Assembly (NCBI GenBank): GCA_013393545.1 | Contig: JABXHG010000184.1 | Coordinates: forward strand, 1-35,009 | Reading direction: 5' to 3' | Source of the DNA: Alteromonadaceae bacterium | GTDB taxonomy: Bacteria > Pseudomonadota > Gammaproteobacteria > Pseudomonadales > Oleiphilaceae | Length of the DNA stretch: 35,009 nt | Shown here: piece after piece, positions 1 through 8,470 of the stretch | How the letters are laid out: each line of letters begins with the position of its first letter | Numbering within the stretch: position 1 is the first letter of the stretch | Notes under the pieces: model-generated | What the model saw: the letters and a program-made list of their open reading frames with translations, nothing else | Told to the model about the DNA's origin: nothing | Database searches by the model: none | Translations under genes and position numbers: made by a program

Positions 1-2
1 GT

Positions 3-224
3 TACAACGTGTTGCGCTGGATGGGCCTGCGACTGACTGGCCCGGATGCGCCGGTTCGCCATCCGGCCAAACGTCGCCGCCTGAGAACCGTGATGCAGGA
101 AATCATGACCATGGCCTGCCGGCTGGTATACAGCGGCCGGCAGTGGATCCTGAGGTTTGGTCGACACTGTCCAGGCTTTACGGTTTACCGCGACCTTTAT
201 CGGGGTCTTGCTTCCTCTGGATAG
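3..224 (+). pseudogene. IS1380-type transposase, C-terminal end only (cut by window edge)
   Basis: The frame is open from the window edge and ends at TAG 222-224. The visible 73 residues contain DAPVRHPAKRRRLRTVMQE and a tail with GRQWILRFGRHCP, the arrangement I know from the C-terminus of IS1380-family DDE transposases (basic stretch, VMQ-E-M, then a hydrophobic/basic tail). Whether the upstream part is intact cannot be judged, because the gene begins outside the window. I found no convincing terminal inverted repeat in the bases after the stop. The GTG at 9 is an internal codon, not a credible start. Family assignment is from memory of the motif. Confidence 0.6.
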
Positions 225-573
225 GCCAACTCAACCACTGGAAAAAACAATCCTCCCGGAATCCTCTGCCGGGACAGCCCGCTATTGTCTGAACACTGCA
301 CGCTGGTCGTTTATTGATCAAGTCGGGGCCGTCGCCCGCTTCCAGTCTCAACTTGCTGGCCCTCAAAAAACAGCATTTCACCAGATTCTCGTTCAAGTTG
401 GCGCACGGAGCCACCTGACGGGTATATTGGCGAGCGGAGTCACTGATTCAGGAAGGAATCAACAGTCTCCGTCAGGGCTTAGGGACGCCACACAACATCG
501 TGCGGAACTCGAGGTAATGTTTTAAGTCCGGGGCAAGTATAAAAGAGGTCAAAATTGCTCATTATTACCAGAG
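225..573. other. Intergenic, no gene supported
   Basis: Open frames on both strands here have no recognisable protein pattern and no good ribosome site. The only structure seen is an 8-bp inverted pair, CCTGACGG at 414-421 and CCGTCAGG at 469-476, 47 bases apart, which may be chance or the outer edge of an old insertion sequence. Confidence 0.5.
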
Positions 574-1539
574 TTGAGTCTCATAGCATCAAAACATGAA
601 CTGAGCGACTTTCTGGGCATTCTACCGGCCGTATTGTATGAGTACGTGCTCTATCCGGATGGCAGCTCGGAGCTGCTGTACCTGAGCCCGTCTTCCCGGA
701 ACATTCTGGGGCAGCCGCCGGAGTACTTCGTGGAGGATGTGAATCGGTTTTGGGAGATGGTGCACCCGAATGATCGGCAACGGATTCGCGCGGAGGATGC
801 GCGTGCCAACAAGGCCGGGGAGCTGTTCGTGTCGGAGGTTCGGTTCTTTCATCCCAATGGCCAGGAACACTGGTTGCAGCTGTGCTCAAAACCGACGCCG
901 GATCAATATAATGGCGTGGATATCTGGATTGGCTATATCATCGACATCACCCGCCTGAAGGAGATGGAGGGGAAGCTGGTGCAGGCCAACCGGAAACTTC
1001 AGACCCTTTCCGACACGGACGGGCTGACCGGTCTGGCGAACCGCCGCTGCTTTGATCAGGCGCTGGAGAATGAATGGGCGCACTATCGGCGCATTAAGCA
1101 GCCCTTTGCACTGATCCTGGTCGATATTGATTACTTCAAGAGCTATAACGACCACTATGGCCATCAGGCAGGGGATGACTGTTTGAAGGCGGTGGCCAAG
1201 ATCATGAAAGAAACGGCCCGTCGCCACGGCGATATTTCAGCCCGCTATGGCGGCGAAGAGCTGGTTATTATTGCCATCGATACCCGGCTGGAGGATGCCC
1301 GGGCCATGGCGGAACACATTCGCCAGGCCGTGGAGGCTCTGGATGTTCGCAATGAACATGTTCCTCTCGGGCGGGTGACGGTGAGTGCCGGTGTTGCCGC
1401 AATCTTTGATCAGGAATACCCGGATGCAGCACACCTGTTCAAGGCAGCGGACGAGGCCATGTACCAGGCGAAATCCGACCAGCGCAATTGTGTACGGGTA
1501 GCCTGTCAGGACGGCGGGCGCCAAGCCAGTAAGCTCTAA
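574..1539 (+). CDS. PAS-GGDEF diguanylate cyclase
   Basis: Probable cytosolic enzyme joining two GTP into cyclic di-GMP. Residues about 12-125 form a PAS domain (LYLSPSSRNILG, HPNDR, WIGYIIDITRLKE) and about 145-310 the GGDEF domain. The active loop reads GGEEL (226-230), a permitted form of GGDEF, with DIDYFKSYND as the metal site. RHGD (217-220) lies five residues before it, the position of the RxxD product-inhibition site, so feedback control is likely. No membrane segment or signal peptide is visible. The start is uncertain: TTG at 574 is the only usual start codon near the N-terminus, the frame is open back to 526, and no strong ribosome site is seen. It stands alone. Confidence 0.88.
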   Translation: MSLIASKHELSDFLGILPAVLYEYVLYPDGSSELLYLSPSSRNILGQPPEYFVEDVNRFWEMVHPNDRQRIRAEDARANKAGELFVSEVRFFHPNGQEHWLQLCSKPTPDQYNGVDIWIGYIIDITRLKEMEGKLVQANRKLQTLSDTDGLTGLANRRCFDQALENEWAHYRRIKQPFALILVDIDYFKSYNDHYGHQAGDDCLKAVAKIMKETARRHGDISARYGGEELVIIAIDTRLEDARAMAEHIRQAVEALDVRNEHVPLGRVTVSAGVAAIFDQEYPDAAHLFKAADEAMYQAKSDQRNCVRVACQDGGRQASKL

Positions 1540-1669
1540 TAACACCGCCGTAAAACGCTCCGGCAATCCAGCGCCTCGCGAGTTACTGACAGAATACATG
1601 TCGTTAAATGCGCGCGCGAAGCGAAGTTGATCGGGAATTAGCCACTTTAAATCATGTAATCACTTGTTC

Positions 1670-1825
1670 TTAATTGTCGGTCGCAGGCGCGCTTTGCTCT
1701 GGCAGTGGGCGAATTTCGTTGATATCACCAGTCGGCACGGCCGGATCGTCTTTCATGATCACGTAGATGCCGCCGCCAATAATGGCGATGGCGACGATGG
1801 CACGCAGAAGGTACGAACGGAACAT
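1670..1825 (-). CDS. Small single-span membrane protein, 51 residues
   Basis: ATG at 1825 is preceded on the minus strand by AAAGGAGGC about six bases upstream, an excellent ribosome site, and the frame ends at TAA 1670-1672. The product begins MFRSYLLRAIVAIAIIGGG: a short basic N-terminus, then a hydrophobic helix of about 18 residues (7-24), then a polar, acidic, proline-rich tail. That architecture fits a bitopic inner-membrane microprotein or an uncleaved signal anchor. Function unknown. It is convergent with the cyclase gene and read in the same direction as the toxin-antitoxin pair, which lies beyond its start. Support is the ribosome site plus the coherent topology; no homology could be tested. 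Confidence 0.7.
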   Translation of the reverse strand: MFRSYLLRAIVAIAIIGGGIYVIMKDDPAVPTGDINEIRPLPEQSAPATDN

Positions 1826-1890
1826 ACGGCCTCCTTTAATTGGATGCTCATACTGTTTGTTTGAGGTCGAATGCCGGTATTTACAACTCC

Positions 1891-2316
1891 CTAACCGGCT
1901 TTCGAGGCATTAATACCGAAGAATAGCGCAGCGGTAATCAATGCATCGTCTTCACTGATCAGCGTGGCCTGATGGTGCTCTGCGCAGGCAAGATGCAAAG
2001 CATCCAGGGTTCGCAGACTGGTTTTTCGCGTTGCAATCCAGTGACTGGCTCTTCGATAAAATGAACTTTCGACTGGAGTCAAAAGAAAACGACCGTGACT
2101 GACATCATCGTAAAAGGCGCTTTCCACACGGTTGGCCTGTGGTTCGGTTAATTCCCCCATTCGGACCCAACGAGCCAAAGCACTGGATACCTCCACTTCG
2201 GTGAGGTGACTTATCAGCACAGGCTGGTTTTGTGAAACCAGCAATGACTGAACCCGGTCACTGGCGGGTTCCTGGCGGTAGTAGGGGAGAATGGCACTGG
2301 TGTCAAAATAGAGCAT
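1891..2316 (-). CDS. vapC: PIN-domain ribonuclease toxin (VapC type)
   Basis: About 141 residues, the usual size of VapC toxins, which cleave RNA with a metal held by conserved acids. Visible PIN features are the opening LYFDTSAILPYY (first Asp), the helix LTEVEVSSALARW (conserved Glu), LDALHLACAEHH (third acid) and SEDDAL near the end (fourth). The start is taken as ATG 2316, which shares one base with the antitoxin stop (TGATG), so the two are translationally coupled; a TTG one codon earlier is less likely. The antitoxin gene precedes it in the operon. The specific RNA target cannot be read from sequence. Confidence 0.88.
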   Translation of the reverse strand: MLYFDTSAILPYYRQEPASDRVQSLLVSQNQPVLISHLTEVEVSSALARWVRMGELTEPQANRVESAFYDDVSHGRFLLTPVESSFYRRASHWIATRKTSLRTLDALHLACAEHHQATLISEDDALITAALFFGINASKAG

Positions 2317-2552
2317 CAAAACCGCTCTTCATCACGAAGATTGCGTACAGCCTGGCCCGATGTCTCAGGGCTAGCCGGCAACGATTCGCGCAATTGTGAA
2401 CGATCCGGAAAGCTTACAGGCTGTGCCTGGGGCGCCGTTAGCCGTGCCGCCGGTTTGCCGTGCCTCAGAATGACGATTTCTTCGCCACACTCAACGGCAT
2501 CCAGCAGATTGGAAAGCTTTTCACGGGTTTCTCGAACGTTAGTGGTCTGCAT
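2316..2552 (-). CDS. Phd/YefM-type antitoxin (VapB partner)
   Basis: 78 residues with the Phd/YefM pattern at the N-terminus: TNVRETREKLSNLLDAVE, then GEEIVILRHGKPAARL. In this family that part dimerises and binds DNA, while the disordered C-terminus (here about 45-78, ending RDEERF) wraps the toxin. ATG 2552 is preceded by GAGGA at good spacing. It overlaps the toxin start by one base. The perfect palindrome 18 bases upstream is its probable operator, so the pair should repress its own transcription, as is known for this family. Confidence 0.85.
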   Translation of the reverse strand: MQTTNVRETREKLSNLLDAVECGEEIVILRHGKPAARLTAPQAQPVSFPDRSQLRESLPASPETSGQAVRNLRDEERF

Positions 2553-2569
2553 TGGCTATCCTCGTATGC

Positions 2570-2586
2570 GTACACATTTAGTGTAC
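2570..2586. promoter_or_regulatory. Palindromic operator of the toxin-antitoxin operon
   Basis: GTACAC-ATTTA-GTGTAC is a perfect 6-bp inverted repeat with a 5-bp centre, 18 bases upstream of the antitoxin start. Its position matches autoregulatory operators of Phd-type antitoxins. Role inferred from location and symmetry. Confidence 0.65.
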
Positions 2587-2693
2587 ACCCTGTTTTTCAG
2601 ATTTCCAGCGTTCGCCCAAGGTCGATTCGACAGCGGCCGCTCTCAGGTTGATACTGAAACTTCATAACCATAAAACAAGAATGGAGGTTTATG

Positions 2694-3485
2694 ATGACAG
2701 AGTCGCCAGGCGAATTGGTTCGGGTGCATGCCGAGAACGGGATTACCACGGTAACCCTGAACCAGCCGGAGAAGCGCAACAGTCTGTCCATGCCCATGAT
2801 GCAGGCATTGTCGGAGGTGTTTTCCGAGCTGGAACACGATGACGATTGCCGGGTGGTGGTCTTGGCGGCCGCTGGTCACGTGTTCTGTGCCGGCCACGAT
2901 TTGCGGGAGCTGAAAGGCCAGTTTAACAAGCACCAGGCCCAGTTGGCGGTGTTCCAGCAGTGTGCCAAGGTGATGCAGCAGATGGTAAACCTGCCCAAGC
3001 CGGTGATTGCACGGGTTTCCGGTGTCGCGACCGCCGCTGGCTGTCAGCTGGTGGCCAGTTGTGATCTGGCGGTGGCGGCCGAAGGGTCGCGTTTCGCCAC
3101 CCCGGGGGTGAATATCGGGCTGTTCTGCTCCACACCGATGGTGGCTTTGTCACGCAATGTTTCGCGCAAGCACGCCATGGAAATGCTGCTGACCGGTGAG
3201 ATGGTTGGCGCCGAACGCGCCGAGCAGATTGGCTTGATCAACCGTGTGGTCAGCCCCGAGGCGCTCGATGAAACGGTTTACGGCATGGCGGCGACCATTG
3301 CCGGCAAGTCCGCGTTTACCCTGAAAACCGGCAAGGAGGCCTTCTATCGGCAGGTAGAAATGCCATTGGAGCAGGCCTACGAATACACCGCGGAGGTTAT
3401 GGCTTCGAATATGGATGCCGCCGATGCCCAGGAGGGGATTTCAGCGTTTCTGGAGAAACGTCACCCGCACTGGCGGGACGAATAA
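2694..3485 (+). CDS. Crotonase-family protein, ECHDC3-like
   Basis: Member of the enoyl-CoA hydratase/isomerase superfamily, about 263 residues. The oxyanion-hole segments are present: FCAGHDLREL near residue 64 and ATAAGCQLVASCDLAVA near 108-124. However, the stretch that carries the two catalytic glutamates of classical hydratases reads TPGVNIGLFCSTPMVAL, with glycine and threonine/proline where those acids sit. The same stretch is typical of ECHDC3-type proteins, so calling this a true enoyl-CoA hydratase would be unsafe. GGAGG at 2683-2687 favours ATG 2694 over ATG 2691 on spacing (six bases against three). It stands alone, convergent with the DUF192 gene and separated from it by 12 bases. 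Confidence 0.85.
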   Translation: MTESPGELVRVHAENGITTVTLNQPEKRNSLSMPMMQALSEVFSELEHDDDCRVVVLAAAGHVFCAGHDLRELKGQFNKHQAQLAVFQQCAKVMQQMVNLPKPVIARVSGVATAAGCQLVASCDLAVAAEGSRFATPGVNIGLFCSTPMVALSRNVSRKHAMEMLLTGEMVGAERAEQIGLINRVVSPEALDETVYGMAATIAGKSAFTLKTGKEAFYRQVEMPLEQAYEYTAEVMASNMDAADAQEGISAFLEKRHPHWRDE

Positions 3486-3497
3486 CCAGCCGGGACA

Positions 3498-3998
3498 CTA
3501 GTCCCCGCACTGATCCCTGGTGACCGGCCATTCCAGCCGGTCGCCGGGTTTCAGGTCGTTTTCCTTGAAATAGCCGGCGTTTGTTTCCACTGCGTGCCAG
3601 AAAAACCGGCCGGCCGGGTAGCTGGGGCACTGGCGCGGATTGCTGGCCAGGCAGGGTTCCATCTGGCGAATGCTGACAATCACCCCATTATCATCCAGAA
3701 AGGCGATATCCAGCGGTATGTGGGTGTTGTACATCCAGAACCCGTTTTCCGGAGAGCGTTCGCTGGGGTAGCTGAACAGCATGCCCGTGCCTTCCTCCAG
3801 TTGTTCACGCCACATCAGACCAATCCGGCGCTCCGCTACGGTTTGCGCTGTTTCCAGTAACAGCGGATGGCCGGTTCCGCCGTTTTGGCTGACAAAGCAG
3901 GCTTCAACGGTTGGCAGGGTTTGGGGCTCGCCGGCACCGGCCTGACCGGATGCGCTCCAGGCCACCAGGCCGGCCAGTAGTAATAGCGGAATGTTCAC
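3498..3998 (-). CDS. Exported DUF192 family protein
   Basis: 166 residues with a signal peptide ([18 protein letters not shown], cleavage probably after the AGAG region). The DUF192 core follows: [44 protein letters not shown], a histidine-bearing [11 protein letters not shown] and a terminal GDRLEW. The family is a small beta-barrel of unknown biochemical role, usually periplasmic. The start is GTG at 3998, overlapping the permease stop as GTGA, so it is the third gene of the exporter operon and likely translated by coupling. No link between DUF192 and this transporter class is established. Confidence 0.88.
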   Translation of the reverse strand: MNIPLLLLAGLVAWSASGQAGAGEPQTLPTVEACFVSQNGGTGHPLLLETAQTVAERRIGLMWREQLEEGTGMLFSYPSERSPENGFWMYNTHIPLDIAFLDDNGVIVSIRQMEPCLASNPRQCPSYPAGRFFWHAVETNAGYFKENDLKPGDRLEWPVTRDQCGD

Positions 3999-4756
3999 GA
4001 CCGCAACCGGTAGCCGGTTTTAAAAATCCAGGCCACGGCCGCCATGCACAGGGTCAGGAAGAACAGGGTCATGCCCACGCTGATGCCCACGTGCACATCA
4101 GACACGCCATAAAAGGCCCAGCGGAAGCCGCTGATCAGATACACCACCGGGTTGAACAGGCTGATGGTCTGCCAGACCTCCGGCAGCATGTCGATGGAAT
4201 AGAAGGTACCCCCAAGGAAGACAAGCGGCGTAACGATCATCATGGGCACGATTTGCAGCTTTTCGAAACCATCCGCCCAAATGCCGATGATAAAGCCGAA
4301 CAGGCTGAAGGTGATGGCGGTCAGCACCAGAAACGAGATCATCCAGAACGGATGCAGCACGTCGTAGTCCACAAACAGTTTGGCGGTGGCCAGAATGATC
4401 AGGCCGAGAATCACCGATTTGGTGGCGGCGGCGCCCACATACCCCATGACGATTTCCGCATAGGACACCGGCGCGGAGAGTACTTCATAAATGGTGCCGG
4501 AAAACTTGGGCATATAAATGCCGAAAGAGGCGTTGGAAATGCTCTGCATAAGCAGTGACAGCATCACCAGCCCGGGGATGATGTAAGCGCCATAGCTGAC
4601 ATCGCCAATATCACCCATTCGTGAACCGATGGCCGAGCCGAACACCACAAAGTACAGTGAAGTGGAAATGACCGGCGCCAGCACACTTTGCATGACCGTG
4701 CGCTTCATGCGCGCCATTTCGAATTTGTAGATTGCTTTTACACCGTACAGGTTCAT
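3995..4756 (-). CDS. yadH: ABC-2 type permease (YadH-like)
   Basis: About 253 residues with roughly six hydrophobic spans and the ABC-2 signature near the end ([20 protein letters not shown], then [18 protein letters not shown]). It is the inner-membrane part of an exporter powered by the adjacent ATPase; the length and the FxxPVVYLI-GFR block match E. coli YadH, whose substrate is not established. The frame runs on to 4816, but ATG 4756 is preferred: it follows GGAGACAAG on the minus strand and gives the YadH-like N-terminus [13 protein letters not shown]. It overlaps the DUF192 start by three bases and lies 60 bases after the ATPase stop. Confidence 0.9.
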   Translation of the reverse strand: MNLYGVKAIYKFEMARMKRTVMQSVLAPVISTSLYFVVFGSAIGSRMGDIGDVSYGAYIIPGLVMLSLLMQSISNASFGIYMPKFSGTIYEVLSAPVSYAEIVMGYVGAAATKSVILGLIILATAKLFVDYDVLHPFWMISFLVLTAITFSLFGFIIGIWADGFEKLQIVPMMIVTPLVFLGGTFYSIDMLPEVWQTISLFNPVVYLISGFRWAFYGVSDVHVGISVGMTLFFLTLCMAAVAWIFKTGYRLRS

Positions 4757-4816
4757 TCTTGTCTCCATTCGGGGCCCTGGACCATACCCATCCGGGAATG
4801 GAACCAGAGCCGGCAA

Positions 4817-5737
4817 TCACTCGTGTACCAGGCCTACAAAAATCTCTTCCAGGGAGCTTTCCCGGGTTTGCAGGTCGCGGTATTCAATGCCCAGATCACC
4901 CAGGGTGCGCAGCAACCGCGCCACGCCCGCTTGTTGTTCCTGGGCATCGAAGGTGTAGATCAGCTGGTAGCCATCCTCTGACAACTCCACCGGCTCCAGA
5001 GTCAGCTCGCCGGGTACCTTGTCCAGTTTTTGCTGAAGGTGCAGGCGCAGTTCTTTTTTGCCCAGTTTGGACATCAGCTGGTCCTTTTCCTCGACCAGGA
5101 TGATTTCACCCTCACGGATTACCCCAATGCGGTCCGCCATCTCTTCCGCTTCTTCGATGTAATGGGTGGTCAAGATGATGGTGGTGCCGTTTTCCCGCAG
5201 TTTTCGCACCATTTCCCCCATATCCCGGCGCAGTTCCACATCCACGCCAGCGGTGGGCTCGTCCAGGAACAGGATGCGCGGCTCGTGGGAGAGTGCCTTG
5301 GCAATCATCACCCGGCGCTTCATACCGCCGGACAGGGACATGATCCGGTTGTTGCGTTTGTCCCACAGGGAGAGGTCTTTCAGTACCTTTTCGATGTGTT
5401 CGGGCTTGGGTGGCTTGCCGAACAGGCCCCGGCTGAACGACACCGCGTCCCAGACTTTTTCGAAGGAATCGGTGTGCAGTTCCTGGGGCACCAGGCCGAT
5501 GGCCTCCCGGGCCTGCCGATATTGCCGGACAATGTCGTAACCGGCCGCCTTCACTTCGCCGTCGGTTTTGTTAACGATGCCGCAAATAATGGAGATCAGG
5601 GTGGTTTTTCCGGCACCATTAGGGCCAAGCAGGGCAAAAATCTCACCGGAATAGATGTCCAGGTTCACGTCTTTGAGAGCCTGGAAACCGCCTTGGTAAC
5701 TCTTGTTAAGGTGTTTTACGGATATATCCGGTTGCAC
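4817..5737 (-). CDS. yadG: ABC transporter ATPase (YadG-like)
   Basis: 306 residues. The nucleotide-binding domain occupies about 5-230: Walker [10 protein letters not shown] (38-46), Q-loop in GLVPQELH, signature LSGGMKRR, Walker [13 protein letters not shown], and the switch histidine in [19 protein letters not shown] further 75-residue C-terminal part resembles the DUF4162-like tail of ABC-2 exporters. Length and gene order match E. coli yadG-yadH (308 and 256 residues). First gene of a minus-strand operon with the permease and DUF192 protein. Substrate not known. Confidence 0.92.
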   Translation of the reverse strand: MQPDISVKHLNKSYQGGFQALKDVNLDIYSGEIFALLGPNGAGKTTLISIICGIVNKTDGEVKAAGYDIVRQYRQAREAIGLVPQELHTDSFEKVWDAVSFSRGLFGKPPKPEHIEKVLKDLSLWDKRNNRIMSLSGGMKRRVMIAKALSHEPRILFLDEPTAGVDVELRRDMGEMVRKLRENGTTIILTTHYIEEAEEMADRIGVIREGEIILVEEKDQLMSKLGKKELRLHLQQKLDKVPGELTLEPVELSEDGYQLIYTFDAQEQQAGVARLLRTLGDLGIEYRDLQTRESSLEEIFVGLVHE

Positions 5738-5873
5738 GGCACTACCTTGTCTGTTGAACCTGCCTGAGTGGAGTAGCCGGGCATTTTCTCACGCTGACCG
5801 GCATTTAGAAACCTTTGCCCCGGCAGCAAATACCCGCATAATGCACGGCTTACAATAAGTCATGAGGATCACT

Positions 5874-6329
5874 ATGTTACGCGCTTACCTCGCCATAGGT
5901 TTAGTTATTGCTGTTATTGGCATCACTATTTTCAACTCGGGCGACAAACCCTGGATCGGCGGCGGTGAGGCCTCTGCCAACGCTCGTTGTGATGTTCTTG
6001 AGGAAACCTGCACCTGGTCCACCCGTGAAGGGGAGTGGAGCGCGCAACTTAGCGCCGGTGAATCCACTGAGCAGGGCGTGGAGTATCATTTTCAGTTGAC
6101 CTCGCCGGTGGAGCCGGAGCGTTATCTGGCGGTGCTGCGTGGCCAGTCCATGTATATGGGTGAATATCCGGTGCCTCTGAAAAGCGATGCCGAAGGGGAG
6201 TATTCCGCCACCTTTACTGCGCCTTTCTGCGCCACCGGTACTGACATGATCTGGCGCATTGATCTGCAAAGTGGCGAGCGTAAACTGGACGTGAACGACC
6301 GGGCGATGGTCTTCAACGCGGTCGAGTAG
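5874..6329 (+). CDS. Hypothetical protein with N-terminal membrane anchor
   Basis: About 151 residues, not recognised. MLRAYLAIGLVIAVIGITIF is one membrane span or signal anchor, followed by a mostly beta-like soluble domain that should lie in the periplasm, with cysteines in NARCDVLEETCTW and APFCATG that could form disulfides. ATG 5874 is chosen because GAGG sits six bases before it; an ATG at 5862 in the same frame has no ribosome site. Divergent from the ABC exporter operon and convergent with the importer operon that ends 20 bases further on. Confidence 0.7.
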   Translation: MLRAYLAIGLVIAVIGITIFNSGDKPWIGGGEASANARCDVLEETCTWSTREGEWSAQLSAGESTEQGVEYHFQLTSPVEPERYLAVLRGQSMYMGEYPVPLKSDAEGEYSATFTAPFCATGTDMIWRIDLQSGERKLDVNDRAMVFNAVE

Positions 6330-6349
6330 CGCGGTTGAGTAAGGCGCCG

Positions 6350-7815
6350 TCAGCAGGTTGGCATGGTTTGCAGCGCCAGCCTGCGGCGGATGGTTCGGCC
6401 CAGGGCGTCCACGCCGATGTTCAGCCCGGCGGTGATTAGAATCAGCAGCATGGCCCGGTCAAAACGCAGCTCCTGTATGGAACTGTCCACGTAGAACCCC
6501 AGCGTGTAGATCCCCAGTATGCCGAGAATGGCCGTTTCCCGCATGATGATTTCCCACCGGTAAAACAGAAACGCCAGAAACGGGCGGTAGAGCCTTGGCA
6601 CCAGCTCCCAGCTGTATCGGATAAAACCTTGCGGAGCATCCGGGCGCAAATGAATGGTGTTGCTCTGCCGGCCGATCAGGTGCCCGATAATGCCGCCGTT
6701 ATGCAGGGCAAGCGCCACAACCGCCGGCAACATGGACGGCCCCCACAGCTGCAGCAAAATGTAGGCAAGGATGTATTCCGGCGTGGAGCGGGCGATCACC
6801 AGCAGCACATGGCCCGAGGTACGCCGCACGGGGCCGCCGAAGTGTTGCGATATCAGAGGAAATGCGAGCAACGAAAGAATACCGGTCGCCACCAGGGCGA
6901 TCTGGGTCAACACCACCGTGTTCCAGATGCCCGGCAAGGCTTCGTTTGCCATCACATCCCCCAGCCAGGGCAACAGACCCGCCAGCCCCTCACCCTGGCG
7001 CAGCGGCGCGGGCACAATATCCTCGGTGAAAAACCGCTCGACATTGCCCCAGACAATGGGCAGGCCGTCGCCCAGAAAGAACGGAGCCGCCAGGATAAAC
7101 ACCGGCAACAGCTTTGGCCGCAGCCACAAGGGCATGGTGGCGATCAACAGGTAGAACAGAATAAGCATTGCGCCGGCATCGGAGTACATGCCCATGGAAA
7201 ACGACGATTCCAAATAAAAACCGAGAGTGGGCAGGCCAACAAAGCCGAGAATGGCCGACGAGCGCAAGCCACACTCGAGTCGGTAGGCGGTGTAGGTGCG
7301 CAACTGCACCCAGCAATCCGGTATCCGGGTATAAATGAAGGCGACCATGCGGTTGGTGCCCGGCGGCAGCAGGCGGCCGGGTTCCGGGTCGGCTTCTTCG
7401 AGAATTTCCGAGTACACCTTGGCGAAATGCCGGCATAGGGGATGGCAATGGCCAGCACACCGGTGAGTGGGTGAAAGCCGAAGAACTGCAAAAAAATGAG
7501 CGCCCAGAACAGCTCATGAATCGCACGGATAAACGCGCAGAACAAGCGCACTGGCAACCAGCGATACACCAGTGACAGCAGAAACCCGAACACACTGCCC
7601 AGGGTAACCCCGACAAAGGCAAAAGCCACGGTGCGGAGGAGGGCAGTCATCAGGCCCTCGGTGCTGAAGAAATTGGGCGTGGCCACACCCAGGAAAAACT
7701 GGCCCAGATCCTGCCAGGGATTGGCCGTAGTGATGGCAATATCGGCCACCAGAAGCCCGCCAATGGCGATGGCCAGGAAAACGAGGCTGGTTCTGACAGT
7801 CGGGTAGGCGAGCAT
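6350..7815 (-). pseudogene. Two-domain PhnE-like ABC permease, broken by a one-base deletion
   Basis: Two frames abut at about 7427. The first, from ATG 7815, ends coherently with LAIAIPYAGI and then turns to nonsense; the second resumes with KVYSEILEEADPEP, the coupling-loop (EAA-type) motif of PhnE permeases. Adding one T to the TTT at 7425-7427 restores ATT-TTC-GCC-AAG (IFAK) and one continuous protein of about 488 residues. That protein holds two permease halves, each ending in an ALRSSAILGFVG- or RETAILGILGIY-type block. This would be the membrane part of the adjacent PhnCD-like importer. Either the gene is inactive or a homopolymer sequencing error is present; conservation on both sides favours error or a very recent mutation. 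Confidence 0.8.
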
Positions 7816-7819
7816 TGGG

Positions 7820-8470
7820 TCAGTAAAGGGTCATGATATCGGCGGGCGTGAGTTCGGCTGCGGGCGCATCCAGAGCCACCAGGCCATCTTTGATACCAAC
7901 AATGCGATCACAGTATTTCAGCGCCATGTCCACATCGTGCAGGGCAACCACGCTGGTGGGGAACTGCTCGACCAGATGCTCCATTACCTGGTGCGCCAGC
8001 AGCCCGTCCAGGGCGGAAATGGGTTCGTCCGCCAACAGCAAGGGTGCCTCGCGGTAAAGGGCCCGGCCGATGGCCACTCTTTGGCGTTGACCGCCCGAGA
8101 GAGCGGCGGCAGTCGTCCACTGCTTCTCTTCCATTCCCAGCCGTGTAAGCAGATTTCCAATGGCCTGCTTGTCTGCCTTGAAAGGCCGGATCAGTGTCCA
8201 GGTGTTGTACCACAGGCTGTGCCGATTCAGCTGCCCCATAAACACGTTGTGGAACACTGGCAGGGCGTTCACCAGGCCGAGATCCTGGGGAATCAGGGAG
8301 GCCTGGTGTTCGGCATGCTGATACATCAGTTTAATCAGCGTGGATTTGCCCGCGCCGCTTTTACCCACCAGCGCCACATGCTCGCCGTCGCGGATGTGCA
8401 GCGACAACGGACCAACCACCCGTTTGCCGGCAAAACGGGCGGTCAGGCCTTCGAATCGGATTTCCGACAT
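7820..8470 (-). CDS. PhnC-like ABC importer ATPase, putative selenate system
   Basis: 216 residues, short for a PhnC-type ATPase. Walker A is GKSGAGKST (about 36-44), Q-loop SLIPQDLGLV, signature LSGGQRQR, Walker B PLLLADEPISALD and the switch histidine in VVALHDVDMAL. It powers uptake through the adjacent permease. Its ATG shares one base with the binding-protein stop (TAATG) and its stop lies four bases before the permease start, so the three genes form one tight operon. Substrate follows from the binding protein and the divergent selenium gene, not from this sequence. Confidence 0.88.
   Translation of the reverse strand: MSEIRFEGLTARFAGKRVVGPLSLHIRDGEHVALVGKSGAGKSTLIKLMYQHAEHQASLIPQDLGLVNALPVFHNVFMGQLNRHSLWYNTWTLIRPFKADKQAIGNLLTRLGMEEKQWTTAAALSGGQRQRVAIGRALYREAPLLLADEPISALDGLLAHQVMEHLVEQFPTSVVALHDVDMALKYCDRIVGIKDGLVALDAPAAELTPADIMTLY

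Noticed and set aside
414..476. Inverted pair CCTGACGG/CCGTCAGG as an insertion-sequence end
   Set aside because: Only 8 bp, 47 bases apart, and not positioned as the two ends of one element; likely chance.
157..525. 122-residue open frame after the transposase tail
   Set aside because: No good start signal or protein-like pattern, and an equally long frame lies on the other strand; probably chance in GC-rich DNA.
4757..4816. N-terminal extension of the YadH-like permease
   Set aside because: The added 20 residues are proline/glycine-rich and precede a good ribosome site and the family-like start at 4756.
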